This document shows positions 43,968-54,604 of a DNA stretch of 64,000 nucleotides, in pieces. A program made the position numbers and the translations under genes. Positions within the stretch are counted from its first letter, which is position 1, and every line of letters begins with the position of its first letter. Below the pieces are notes generated by a model, which searched no databases, had not been told where the DNA came from, and saw nothing but the letters and a program-made list of their open reading frames with translations. Source of the stretch: Cerioporus squamosus (lineage: Eukaryota; Basidiomycota; Agaricomycetes; Polyporales; Polyporaceae); assembly GCA_022592435.1 (NCBI GenBank), contig JABYQS010000033.1:206921-270920 (forward strand). Reading direction: 5' to 3'.

Positions 43968-46843
43968 TCAACATGTGAGACCGGCGCTGAGTTCTTGGAC
44001 ACCTGGAGTGCGGAGAGAGGTGAGCTGTGTCCAGAAAGGGGGCGGAATGACGGAGCGCTCACCTGGGTAGTACCAGAACACGACGGCGATGATGACATAC
44101 AAACACATGAGGACCATGCCCTCCAGCCAGTTACTGCGGACATGCGTTAGCAATGCGCTCGACAAGACGGAGATGTCGCGAAGGGGAGACAGGCGCGTGG
44201 CCTGCACTCCCACACGTGGGATACACTCACCTCTTGCCGTCTTGTACTGTGTAGTTGACGACGAGGACTGCGAGAAGCGGGAGTCAAGACACGACGTAGT
44301 GGAGAGCAGCAGTAAGACGTACCGGACAGGAAGAGCACGACGGACTCGAAAGGATCGAAGAGCAGGCTCATCGGCTTGCCGATAATCCAGCCGAGCGTCA
44401 CAATGAACGGGATCACGAACAGCGCGATTTGCTGTGTAACCGCGGCGCATAAGCGCATGTCAGCCTGTCATCTCCGGCGGGAATAACGAGACGGTGCTCG
44501 GGGGACGACACGTACGATACTTGAGCCGACGGCAACTCCGAGTGAGAGCGTGAGTTTGTCCTTGACTGACACCGTGACAGCCGTGACGTGCTCTATGGGC
44601 GGAGACAGGGGGCGGCATGAGTCCGGATATGTTACATGATAGATGACAAGCAGAGCGGGGACGACGGGGACCCCGCTCGGCGATAGCGAACTGAGACAAC
44701 GACGTACCTGCAGCATTGCCGACGATGGGCAAGAGGATCAAGCCGACGAACTCCTTGCTGATGTGCCCGGAGGCCGTCAGACCATCGATGGAGTCGACAA
44801 GGAACTCGGCGGTCACAGCAACGAGCTGTCGGGGTCACAAAGTTAGTCGGGCAAGTCTGGCGCAGGTCTGGCAAGCCGCACTCACCACTGTAACGACGAC
44901 CAACAGCCCGATCGTGAGCGGAACGCTCATCTGGGGCTGCTCTACCTCTTCCTCCACCTCCGTATGTGAACCTTCAGCACCGTTAGCCTCAACGTCGTCT
45001 TGCGCAGTCTCCGGACCGGAGTGAGTAGAGGCACTGCTCGTCGTAGTCGTTGTAGCCGCAGCATCGCCGTTGGCGACAGCAGTACTGCTCGCCTTTGGCC
45101 AGCCGAACATATTCCTCTTCTCATTCTCCTTCCCCTCCTTCTTCGGCTTGGGCTTGTATCTGGTCGACTTGAAGTTATCGCCGTTCTCATCATCATACAT
45201 CTCCTTGTGCGAGAAGAGCTGGAACACGAGGAAACAGCCATAGACTGTAGGTCGTGCACGCATATACACCGTGGTGGAGTTAAGGTGAGATCAGCGTGTC
45301 CAAAAACACATCATGATGGGGGAGAAACGCACTAAACAGAAGTATGATGGCAGCCTAAGACAAACCGACATCGTCAATGCGCCGAGACAGGATCAAGGAA
45401 CGTATGCACTCACCCCATGGCTGAGCGCAAGAATGTCGGTAGACTCCTTAGGGTCGGCAATCGAAGTGTCCGCAGCAAAGTGGAATGCGGCGGGTAGCAG
45501 CACCGCGATGACGGAAATTATGAGCAGCGAAGAGTTGAGCTGCGTTACGCCTATCCGGTGTCAAGCCGAGCCGCGTGCATAGCCAGATATCGGATGCGAT
45601 GGGTGAAAGGGAACAAAAGGGGGAGATCGTGTGAGCAAACTGTACAGCCTTGTGCCTCGCCGCTGCCAACGCAGCAGACTAGGACAACATCGGAGAAATG
45701 ATACGCACTGATTCCGAAACCCTGCTCCGAAAACCTTGTACCTCCGGCGAAGAAGCACATTCCGAGTACGAGCACTGCAAACCACCACAATTCAGTACAA
45801 GAGCGCCTATTGTGGTTAGGGCGCTTGCGTACGGAGGTTACTGAGGATCGAGCCGACCACTGTGATACAGCATGAGCGTTAGAGAAGAAGTTCGGAACTG
45901 CCCGCCAGATATGATGAAATGCGTACGCGATGATTGCACGACTGGGATCTCACAGTGTACAAGCGCAATGATCTGGCAGACCAACCGTGATCAATATCTG
46001 TCCAAGAGCTCCGTACAGCAGCGTCACTTACAGCTACGATCAACTCAACGCTGGGTAGCGAGCTATTAGCATGGGAAGCTTGCAACGCTGAAATAGAATA
46101 CATACGCATTTCCCTGGAACAGTCCGTCAATGCATGTCAAAATGGTACGTGTGGCGGAACCTTACCAGAGTGGCGTTCATGAGACCCGCGAGCGTTTGCC
46201 CGACACGCATTGAGAGTTCATCTGTGGCGAATGCGAGGAGCTACCACCGACATGTAAGCGGCGGGGAAGACGGACTAGTCCAGCGAGTGCTCACCTTCGC
46301 CAGGGGTATGATGGCCAAGAAGGCAACTGCGGCGCGTAAACCTCAGCAGGCGATGCAGTGATAGCGAAGCACACAAACTCACAGACGAAGGTGAGGGTGT
46401 CGTTCTGGTTTGTGCGCTCGAGGGCAAGGTAACATGCCCACTACAGAGCGCGGTGAGATCGTACGTCATAGGCTGGAGCAATGGGACGCACCGAGACCGG
46501 TATGAAGACAAGGAGAACGTTGAGCCCTGCCAAGAATGAGCGAGCGCGTCGGATGAAGAGCGGTGTGGGTGGACTGACATGACCCCAAGATGATGGCCTT
46601 CAATCCGTGCATGAATGACGGCGGGTCTGCCACTTTGTGGTCAGGGATGGTGAGCTGCCGGAGGAGTTTGAAGGGACTGGAGCGTTGTGAGGACCGGGAT
46701 GTAGCTCGCGTAACGGCAGTAGTCCCATTTGTAGTTGATCTGCGAGGGGGCTGAGTACGAGGAGGCTGAGTAGCAGATTCGTCGAAGGTGGCCCTCCTCC
46801 CGACGGCCGCGGCCTGTGTTCCAGCGAAGTGTTCTTCATCCAT
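43968..46843 (-). CDS. VCX1: vacuolar Ca2+/H+ antiporter (CAX/VCX1 family)
   Basis: About eighteen exons (minus), including 46843-46579, 46526-46492, 46440-46383, 46326-46295, 46240-46166, 46113-46106 (8 nt), 46050-46032, 45972-45927, 45859-45833, 45774-45709, 45550-45414, 45354-45333, 45244-44886 and 44825-44708; the 3' exons were only followed by frame. Both CAX repeats are present: LMNATLGNAVELIVA in the first and LPIVGNAAEHVTAVTVSVKDK in the second, plus VVQSSLVGSILSNLLLVLG and WLNVLLVFIPVSW. A long acidic/charged loop (about residues 260-360, Lys- and Thr-rich) separates the halves. The N-terminus is hydrophilic. It should load Ca2+ into the vacuole using the proton gradient. The end FWYYPGVQELSAGLTC fits family ends, but the last junction is tentative. 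Confidence 0.88.
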
Positions 46844-46930
46844 GATGCTGTGCGGGGCGAGGATAGTAGGAAACCAAGGACGTGGACAAACACGAAGACA
46901 GCGGGGACCAGGAAATTAGCGGGCCAAGAC

Positions 46931-46938
46931 TCTTATAG
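46931..46938 (-). promoter_or_regulatory. possible TATA element of the antiporter gene
   Basis: On the minus strand this reads ctataaga, about 90 nt before the start codon at 46843. The position suits a fungal TATA box; motif evidence only. Confidence 0.3.
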
Positions 46939-48441
46939 CGGGGAAGGCGTGGGGGGCAGATGCAGAGCCGCTGCGTCGTTAAACAACCTGTGTACAGGCA
47001 ACGGCCCCAAGGACCCCTGCCTCCCCGAGTTCCCACGTTCGCATTGAGGAGTATTCGCCCCAATTCCCACGATAGCCACCATGGGTACTTACGCGCTGGC
47101 GCCACTACTGTACCTCTGCTCTCCTCAACTTAACCAGCACGGGTACGCCTCGAGTAGCTTCAGAGTCGTACATGCAGCTGGTGACAGGTGTGGACGGCCT
47201 AGAGTAATCGACAAGTACGTGCCTCCGATTCACCATTCTGAACGTGTGTGGTCATCATTACCTGTGATAGATTCAAGCCCACGCCCTGCGTCGTAATGCA
47301 TGACTTCTACAAGACAACAGGAAATACTGCTCGAGCCGAGGACTCGAAAACATGAACAGGTTACGACATCAGATCTGTTCGGCCGCCCACATTCGTGTTC
47401 CAAGTACGCTAGAACCCGACGACACGCTTCCGTGCATTCCTCTGAGTTGATGATGCTCAAGCTATGCGGCTCTCGACCACAAGCGGCGTGACACCAGGTA
47501 CAAGCACTCTGTAGTCTGAATCACAGAATAGCTCCGCCGGGTCCGTCAATACCACTGACTCTTTCCCAAACAGGTGTACTACGTACGCTACGTGACAGCC
47601 TGACATAAAGCAACGTCCCGCGGCGTAGACAGTGCTGTCCCGTCATACCTTGCATACAAACTACCATGCGCAAGAGTACTTCAAGCCGCTTCAATTTCCG
47701 GTGTCTAAGGTCTATCTGCATCCGAGCCTCCGACTCCGGAACCCGCCCACACGACGGGCACAGGCTGGGAACCGGCAGCCCAAAAACTTACCCTATATTT
47801 CCGCGGAGCTAGCCTTACCTTGTCTTTTCCGATAATTTTGGTGTCGCCGGTCGTGGTGGCCTCACCGTAACTTTTCAGCGAGTTTCCTGCAGCCCGGAAA
47901 AGTCAGCTTTCAGATCTCTTTACCAGTCTCTGTTTATTGCGCTAAAAGGACTCCATTCAGGGGATTTTACGGCAGCAGATAAGCTCCAAGAGAGGCTACA
48001 TCATAGCGCCATTTCCAGTACAATACCCTTTGTTTACCTCTTGATATTCAGAAGCCATGAATGTGACTTCTTCATGTGGATTTATGGGCGACCGGAAAGC
48101 TCGAAGAAAGGCCGACTATTCTGCCGAACCAAAAGGTAAGACTCCTTTGTATTTCTGGTCGGCTATCCTCACGCCTGAAAGGCAACATAACTAGTCACTT
48201 TCCGGCTGCTGGAAATGTGCATCGGTGATGTGAGATTTACAGAGCCCGGTAAATACACTGCAAGGTGGCATTTTCACCCGCCGGAAAATAGGGTCGACAC
48301 CACACCACTCCCCGCCACACCGCACTGCGCGACACGGCACCACACCAGCAAATAACGGCACCGCACCAGTCAACAACCACACCACACCAAGGAACGTCCA
48401 CACCATGCCATAAGGCAATGACGACGACCCAAGACAACTAC

Positions 48442-48463
48442 CGCTCCGCTCCGCTCCGCTCTG
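48442..48463. repeat. pentamer microsatellite (cgctc)n
   Basis: About four tandem copies of cgctc/ccgct lie at the edge of the CACACC-rich tract. A simple-sequence repeat in non-coding DNA. Confidence 0.7.
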
Positions 48464-48555
48464 TTCCCAACACACTACCCGGTATCGCACCGCCCTGCCC
48501 TACCTCGCACCACGCTGCACCACGATGCACTCCCGCAAGTAGTACTGTGGCGTGG

Positions 48556-48796
48556 TGCATGCTGAGGTGTCGCGCGGTTTGGGATGGTGCGGCGTTGTGC
48601 AGCCCTTGGGAGTAGTACCGCGCCCGGTACTCAGCGGGAGGTACGGCTTTCGGGTAAGACAGCAACATGTACCACCTCGCACTTGCACTCTGCACGAGTC
48701 CTGCGCGGCGTGATACATGCTGTGGTGTCGCGCGGTTCGGCATCGTGCCGCATCGTGCAGCCCTTGGGAGTAGCACCGCGCCCGGTACTCAGCGGG
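48556..48796. repeat. imperfect direct repeat, about 83 bp, copies 158 bp apart
   Basis: Copy 1 runs from about 48556 to 48638 and copy 2 from about 48714 to 48796. Both contain ggtgtcgcgcggtt, then cagcccttgggagtag, then accgcgcccggtactcagcg. Scattered mismatches between the copies show it is not recent. The stretch between them (accacctcgcacttgcact) is unlike the repeat. No open frame spans it. Confidence 0.75.
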
Positions 48797-49209
48797 CTGA
48801 GGTACGAGACGTGCGGTGAGCGTGTCAGGAGCTCTCGGGCGCACAGTGGATTGCAGCCTCGCTGCGGCAGCGACGATGACAACGTAGAGGCAAGCAACAA
48901 CGCGCCGCCTCTCGCAGCGACAACGCCAACTTCGGAGGTGCGGAGTCGAGTTGAGTGCGCCGTGTCGTGCAGGAGGGTCGTGGTGCGGGTGCGATGCCGA
49001 CTCGAGCATTGATCGCCACATCAGCACAACAAGGACGCGGAGCTGAGTCGGTTCGAGCGCATGGAACTGAAATAACGCGTAAATATGGTACAACAACGGA
49101 AGAACACATGACTAATGACAATAGGAAAGAAACCTCTGGCTGGGTGCGTCAAAAACCCCATGGCGGGGGGAAAAGCTACCAGCAGAAGGCGTTGTTACGT
49201 GCACGCTCC

Positions 49210-50871
49210 TCAAAGGGACTCGCGGGCCTCCTCAAGCACTGCCATTTGGGATTGCATCCCCTCCTTCCATTCCTGACAGAGCTGCGGAGATGGTGCGCGT
49301 CATGAACTCGAATTCTTCTCGTGCACAACACAAAGACTCACAGCCTGCAACTCGGTCGCCTTGAAGTAGAGCATGTCGTACTGCTCGAAAGCCTTGCGGA
49401 TATCTTCAATAGAAATGCTCTCTTCGTTGGGCGCATTCAAGGTGCTGGAGTACAAGACCGCACGCTGTACAATGCCCTTCCATGCGGTGTTGAGCTACCT
49501 CATCACTGGCAGAACACAACGTAGACAACTCACCCGCAGCTTGCCAAGCACGCGCTTCTGCTGCTCGGTTTGCGTGGTCAGTTCGTGGAATAGCACCATG
49601 TACTTGGCCAAGGCAGCTTCGAAGTCCCCAGGAGCAAGACGGTCCCCAACGACATTGAACCAGTCAGTGCAGATACCGTCCCAGATAGCCGTGGCATTGT
49701 TCAGGACCTCCGTGCGTCGCAATGTGAGGTTACGGAGTCTGTCGACGACGTCCGAGATTTGGCCTGGGAAGGTAGCCGTGTACCAGGCGCGGCGGCTCTC
49801 CAGCTCCTGCGTGTATGACTCGTGTCCAGCCTATTGCAGAGCTAGTAAGTCAATCATTCTAGCAATGTATATGATCACACGGACCTCTGTGAGCACCAGA
49901 GCGAACAATTTCTCCAGCTGCACACTCTCTTCGACCGTAGCTGCGACGCGCGGGAACAATCCTTCAGATGTCCGCTCAAACTCGGGGTGCGCCTTCTCCA
50001 AGGACTGCTGCCTGGATGGCTCGAGGTATAAGAAGTAGCCATCATAGAGTTTCGACAGCTGCACATTGTTGCCGTAAGCCTCACCACGACTAGAACTGAC
50101 CTCAGTCAGGCGTACCTGCTCGAAAAGGACTCTACCCTCCCCAAAGAATTGGCTGGTTTGCAATACATGCTTGTGAATGCGATCGGTGAGCTCGCCTTCT
50201 CCAGGGTGCAGTTCTTCGAGCATGGCCTTGTAGCGGGTGATCTGGTACGTTGTCGTGGTGGAGAAAATGTCGTATTCACCGATGGAGCGACAAGACAAGA
50301 CACTAGACCAGGTGTTGATGTCTCGGGGCAGAGCATACTTCACCCTGAAGCTGCAAGAGACGAGGAACCTGTGAGCACTTGAGTTGGCGGTGACCTGAGC
50401 CACTCACCGTTCAACATCCGCATCCAACGAAGAAGCGATGTCCTTGACAGCTTCGGGAAGGCTTCTAGCCAACGTGCAGGCAGCGATGAGCATAATACCT
50501 GGAGCCATAGAGATGAGTAGCAAAGTGTGAACTTGAGCGACGGTGTAGTGAGGAAGGAGAAAGTGGGCGTCGTCGGGAGTGCTCCGTTGATCCACACCAC
50601 TCCGGTGAAAGACCTTTGTTGCAGTGTCAGGTGCGCGCCATGACCACTCCCGATGACCTTCTGCATCATCGGCCGCTAGCCAGGTCACTAGCATCGTCCG
50701 GATACTCAACAAATGAGTACAGAGAAATATGTGTGCATCATGCAGGGACACGGTACAACGGATCATAGTTACTGAATCTCTCGGGCAGCGATGCACCGTC
50801 CATCGAAAGTAGTCACTATTACAGTGTGAGTCCACATGAACAGAGATAGCGTGGGCAGAGGATGCACTCAC
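49210..50871 (-). CDS. hypothetical membrane-anchored coiled-coil protein (A)
   Basis: A multi-exon minus-strand gene. The last exon ends MQSQMAVLEEARESL with TGA at 49210. Earlier exons give EDIRKAFEQYDMLYFKATEL, LTLRRTEVLNNATAIWDGI, FPGQISDVVDRLRNL, SKLYDGYFLYLEPSRQQSL and ITRYKAMLEELHPGEGELTD. Upstream, a hydrophobic segment (HTLLLISMAPGIMLIAACTL) precedes SLPEAVKDIASSLDADVERF. The layout is one N-terminal membrane or signal segment followed by about 300 residues of helical coiled coil. The start may be 50508 (MAPGIML) rather than 50871. No family is recognised. The gene directly follows the SUN gene on the same strand, leaving almost no spacer if the long start is used. Confidence 0.6.
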
Positions 50872-50874
50872 GGA

Positions 50875-51882
50875 TTAGGATGCGTTCACTTCCTCACCAT
50901 GAACACGAACCCGATAGACACGGGTGGACTCAGCTCCCCAGTTGTCCTTGATCTCGAGGACAATGACGCCGAAGTACATCCGCGATGCAATGACGGCGGG
51001 GTCGATGGGGAATGTCTGTATATGGGAAGGAGCGTTGATGTCGTACTCGAAGGCGGCGAGGGGGACGAAGGTTCCACCCGCCCGGATCGGAGGCCCTTCG
51101 CCTAGCTGATGCAGAGGAGACCCCCGCAAGCTCTCCAGAGCATCCTCGCGGCGCTGATAGTTGCCCTGGCCGTCCACGACACCCCAAAGCACCATGTGTC
51201 GAGGCGCCGCAAGGATGTTCCCAGCAATCTTGCGAGGGACGTGATCAATTGTAACGTGGGTAGGATAGATGAACTCGCGAAGCTTAACGGATACCTGAGC
51301 ATGGTCATCAGGAAATGACCAGCAAGATCCACTCCGCAAGTCTTCGTCCAGGATGTTCGCAGGCGGGCGGGATTCGGAGGCGTCTGGGAATGAGGTCGTC
51401 AACTTGGGTGCGATCCGGGCACCCTCAGCGGCAAGTGCAAAGTCACGACGCCCAACTGGATCCCTGAGAGCAGAGTAGATGGTGTCATGAACAAACGAGG
51501 AGATGTGGGGTGGTATACGGGGAGCAGGGCGTCGTGCCTCGGAGAGCACCGACATCGAAGACGACGAAAGCGTTTTGAGGTGGGTAACAGAGCGGGGGAG
51601 TAGACCGTCCTTTCCAACTACGAAGGGTCCGCACCACATGCCGAGCAACAGAGCGCAAACGGAGACGAGAATGTGCCAATTCCGTGGCCAGTCCGCGGGC
51701 TTGATCTCATGTGCGATCCCGACAGTTTCCGAACTCTCCAATGACGGATTGGCAGCAGAAGACACCTCTCCCTCCGATTGGAAGTGTACTTTGCGTTCTC
51801 CATGGAGGTCAGATTCATCCCACCAGCGCAAAATGTCACTCACTTGTTGAATCCGTTGGCAAGATGAAGCGAGAGGGATCAA
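50875..51882 (-). CDS. SUN-domain protein
   Basis: A single open frame of 335 codons. Residues about 65-90 form one membrane segment (NWHILVSVCALLLGMW), followed by a spacer and a C-terminal SUN (Sad1/UNC-84) domain from about residue 190: CWSFPDDHAQVSVKLREFIY, THVTIDHVPRKIA, APRHMVLWGVVDGQ, GGTFVPLAAFEYD, and the end GVIVLEIKDNWGAESTRVY then RVHGEEV. SUN proteins sit in the inner nuclear membrane or ER and bind KASH peptides or act in glycoprotein quality control. This one is short, with little coiled coil between membrane segment and SUN domain. An upstream exon beyond 51882 cannot be excluded. Confidence 0.82.
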   Translation of the reverse strand: MIPLASSCQRIQQVSDILRWWDESDLHGERKVHFQSEGEVSSAANPSLESSETVGIAHEIKPADWPRNWHILVSVCALLLGMWCGPFVVGKDGLLPRSVTHLKTLSSSSMSVLSEARRPAPRIPPHISSFVHDTIYSALRDPVGRRDFALAAEGARIAPKLTTSFPDASESRPPANILDEDLRSGSCWSFPDDHAQVSVKLREFIYPTHVTIDHVPRKIAGNILAAPRHMVLWGVVDGQGNYQRREDALESLRGSPLHQLGEGPPIRAGGTFVPLAAFEYDINAPSHIQTFPIDPAVIASRMYFGVIVLEIKDNWGAESTRVYRVRVHGEEVNAS

Positions 51883-52492
51883 ATGGATTTTGCTTCTCAG
51901 TCATCGTTCTCAGTCTACTGCTCGCCTGAAACTTGCATATAAGTTGCGTTGCCTTGCAGGTACCCAAGCGAGCCACTTACCAGGTCTGGGGTGGATGCGA
52001 GTGGGACGAAGCTCGCCACACGCCGCAGCATGCGTATCAAGCAGACGCTGCAGAGTGGCGTGGTGTCGCCGGAAATCCCGAGAATATCCGAGCGGTGCCC
52101 GGCACTGCCCGCAACAATCAAAAGGATTGAAATACTTACTCCCTGGGAACCGTCTTAACTCGTTGTGTGGAGTGCTCAGTGAACGCACTCGGATGCACAG
52201 ATGGAAAGTTTTGTCACATTGGATTAGATGCGACATGGTACAGATGAGCGAGGTTGATAGTGGCACGAGACGGACAGGCGTTTATGTACTGGCAGTGGAC
52301 AGATATGAGAGGAGCCAGGGGTGTATATAACGGCAGGGAAGTAGGCGAAACGAGAGAGTGAACAGCGTCCAGGAGCTTGTATAATGGCGGGGTACTGTGG
52401 CAAAGCGAGGGAACGGTAAATTCGAAATAGAGAGGAACATACTCCGAGAGTACGACAACGAAGGGGGACGAGTAGGTATCCATACTGCACCA
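51883..52492. other. intergenic region upstream of the SUN gene
   Basis: Short frames only. It should contain the SUN promoter and the 3' UTR of the Ser/Pro-rich gene. Nothing else is recognised. Confidence 0.4.
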
Positions 52493-53709
52493 TCATTTGC
52501 CGTTGCGGAGCTGCTTTACGGCCCAGCCGGGTAGGACCCACGATGGCTGCTGCCTCTTGGGAGTGATCGTGAGGCGCCTGCCGTCCTCGCGCATATCCCC
52601 TTGAGAAGCGCGCTTCCAGAAGCCTTCGCCGTCCGCTCCAGCGGTCCAAATCCAAAGTTGGGGTTTCGTGGCACCACGGACATGGTTGCAATAGACATCG
52701 CCAATAGTGAGATCGTCGTGCGATGTGAGGTCCGCAGGTTGGCGGAGGGGTAGAGCAGTGAAGGACTCCCAGAAGTATGTCCAAATATCGGGCTCTATCG
52801 TTGACGTGTTCTTCTTGTCCCTTATAAAAATGGGATCGCCATCCTGTGTCACATCAGCTTCTCTGCGAGGATGAAGAGAGAGGAACAAAAGGGGCTTACC
52901 TGATCCCCGTAACGCGTCAGAATTCCTCCGTTGGGATCCACTCGCTCCAAAATAGCGGCTAAAGAGGCCCGAGGACCAAGCTTCGAGCCAGATTTGACTG
53001 ACAAGCGTGAATCTGACCTTGTCAGGCGGCTGCTGGAGCTTCCTGAGGGCTTCGTGTATGGCGTGGCACGGCTACGGGCAGGAGGGGCGGAAGCAGATGG
53101 TACAGCACCGGGAGAACGAGCGCGAGCGACAGCTCTCGGTATAGTGGGTGCCGGACTAGACTGCGGTGAGACCGGGGCGCTAGAGAGGGGCGATAAGTCG
53201 CGCTCGGAGACACGACCAGGCAGCGAAGATCCTGGCGTGCCAGAGCGCTGGGATGTAGATGGCGCGGGAGCTCCGGAGCTCAAGGATGTCGATGGCTTAG
53301 GAGTGCCGCCACGGCGAGACGGGGACGGGGTCTGGGAGCTGTCATGTTGTGGGGCTACAGAGGGATGCTTGCTTTGCGATGTAGAGGACGCAGGAATATC
53401 TGGAGCAGACAGTGCCACGCCGTGAATGCGCTCAGGTAAGCCCTCAGAGGTTTCCCTCCTTCGCAAGGGCTCCTTAAGTTTCCTGAGGCTGTATCTGATT
53501 AGCATTTTAGCGTAATGGTGCCACAGCGCCTGCACATACCTAATAGCCCGATTTTTGAACACCCGCGTGATGGTCAGCTCGATGCCACGAACGCGTCGTG
53601 GTGGGGATGGAGCAACGCACTCGAGTACAGTGGGTGAAACAGCACACTCCACCGTCCTCGAAGCAGAAAACAGGTAAAGCGAGGAGTTGCACGAGTTATC
53701 GAGAGACAT
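52493..53709 (-). CDS. Ser/Pro-rich hypothetical protein
   Basis: Three exons are likely: 53709-53540, 53488 to about 52901, then the segment ending at 52493 (RQQPSWVLPGWAVKQLRNGK). The 51-nt intron 53489-53539 has donor gtatgt, a branch-like gctaat and acceptor cag; since 51 is a multiple of three and stop-free, retention would also be translatable. The second intron (donor gtaagc, acceptor acacag) joins LTRYGDQ to DGDPIFIRDK. The middle 180 residues are low-complexity Ser/Pro/Thr. The C-terminal 120 residues look folded (EPDIWTYFWESFTALPLRQ, LWIWTAGADGEGFWKRA). Function unknown. A TATA-like acatataagc lies on the minus strand about 85 nt upstream. Confidence 0.65.
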
Positions 53710-54604
53710 GGAGAGAGAGTACGGAGTATGTGTGTCGTCGGGCGGATAGTGGTTTTGGGTGTTGTAGGCTGGAGTCGTCGCGGCTCCCGCTTATATGTGC
53801 GACAGGGCCCCTCTGCGTTGCAGACACGACGTGCATTGCACAATAGGGAAAGGATCGTCAATGGATGCAAAGCAGGATGAGCGTGAACAAGAAGTCGTGA
53901 AGAGTGACAGGGACGAGAGGGTGAGCGTGTAAGCGTACACGTTGTATTCTTTCAGCTTATTATGATGCGTGCCTCGGCTAACTCCGAGATCTTTCAGACT
54001 CCACTACGCCTCTCTACGCCTCCAAGAAGCCGCCATCACTGTCCTGGCCATACGAGAGCTGTGAAAGGTTCTTTGAGGGTCTTGTATGTTGTTTCTAGCT
54101 CGTGCGCAGTCCATTCACCTCTGTCCTATTGTGTACTGGTGCCGTGATGTCTTGCTTTGGGGTACGCGACCATGTACTTACGCCAAAGGACATCCGGATG
54201 CTGGCACAAACCGCAGGACGCTGATCGGGCCTCCGATTTCAGTCGCGCTGCAGAGTGATCTGGGACAGAGTTGTCGTGCAGAGTTGTCGTGCATTATGAA
54301 TCGGGACTATGCAGCCATCTCCGTCTCTCGACTCGGGGTCCTCCCCAAGCTTCTCCAGGAAGCGTCTTTCACGACTTGGATGCGCAAACGGCAGTGGGGA
54401 GATTTGGACCCAGCACGGCGGCATACTCAGGCTCGACGATGTCATATTGAATAAGCTCCTAGGCGAAGCTGCGAGCCGCGCGAGAAGGGTTACGTTCGAA
54501 TCTCATCTTATTGGCAGATGCAGATACATACTTATTAGACACACTTGAATTCATACGCGGATGGAGCACAAATGTTAGAGGTGACAACGAAGCGTCTCAG
54601 CTTT
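53710..54604. other. intergenic region, no supported gene
   Basis: Promoter of the Ser/Pro-rich gene at its left edge, 3' flank of protein C at its right edge. Several 60-120 codon frames occur without splice support. Confidence 0.4.

Larger units (their letters stand above)
46844..49209. other. 2.4-kb non-coding region with low-complexity and repeats
   Basis: This is the antiporter promoter plus sequence without supported genes. About 47780-48290 is AT-richer than its surroundings and free of long open frames. 48290-48420 is a CACACC-rich low-complexity tract. Around 48442-48463 is a short array of the pentamer cgctc. 48556-48796 contains a diverged direct repeat (separate entry). Confidence 0.5.

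Noticed and set aside
43684..44070. 128-codon plus-strand frame
   Set aside because: It overlaps the 3' end of the antiporter gene on the other strand; Lys/Glu/Arg mixture without recognisable fold or start context.
48440..48800. Repeats considered as a CRISPR array
   Set aside because: Only two diverged long copies plus a pentamer microsatellite, in a eukaryotic genome; no regular short repeat and spacer pattern.
54460..54540. Possible tRNA (gttcgaatct motif)
   Set aside because: The T-arm-like loop is present, but no acceptor, D or anticodon stems can be formed around it.
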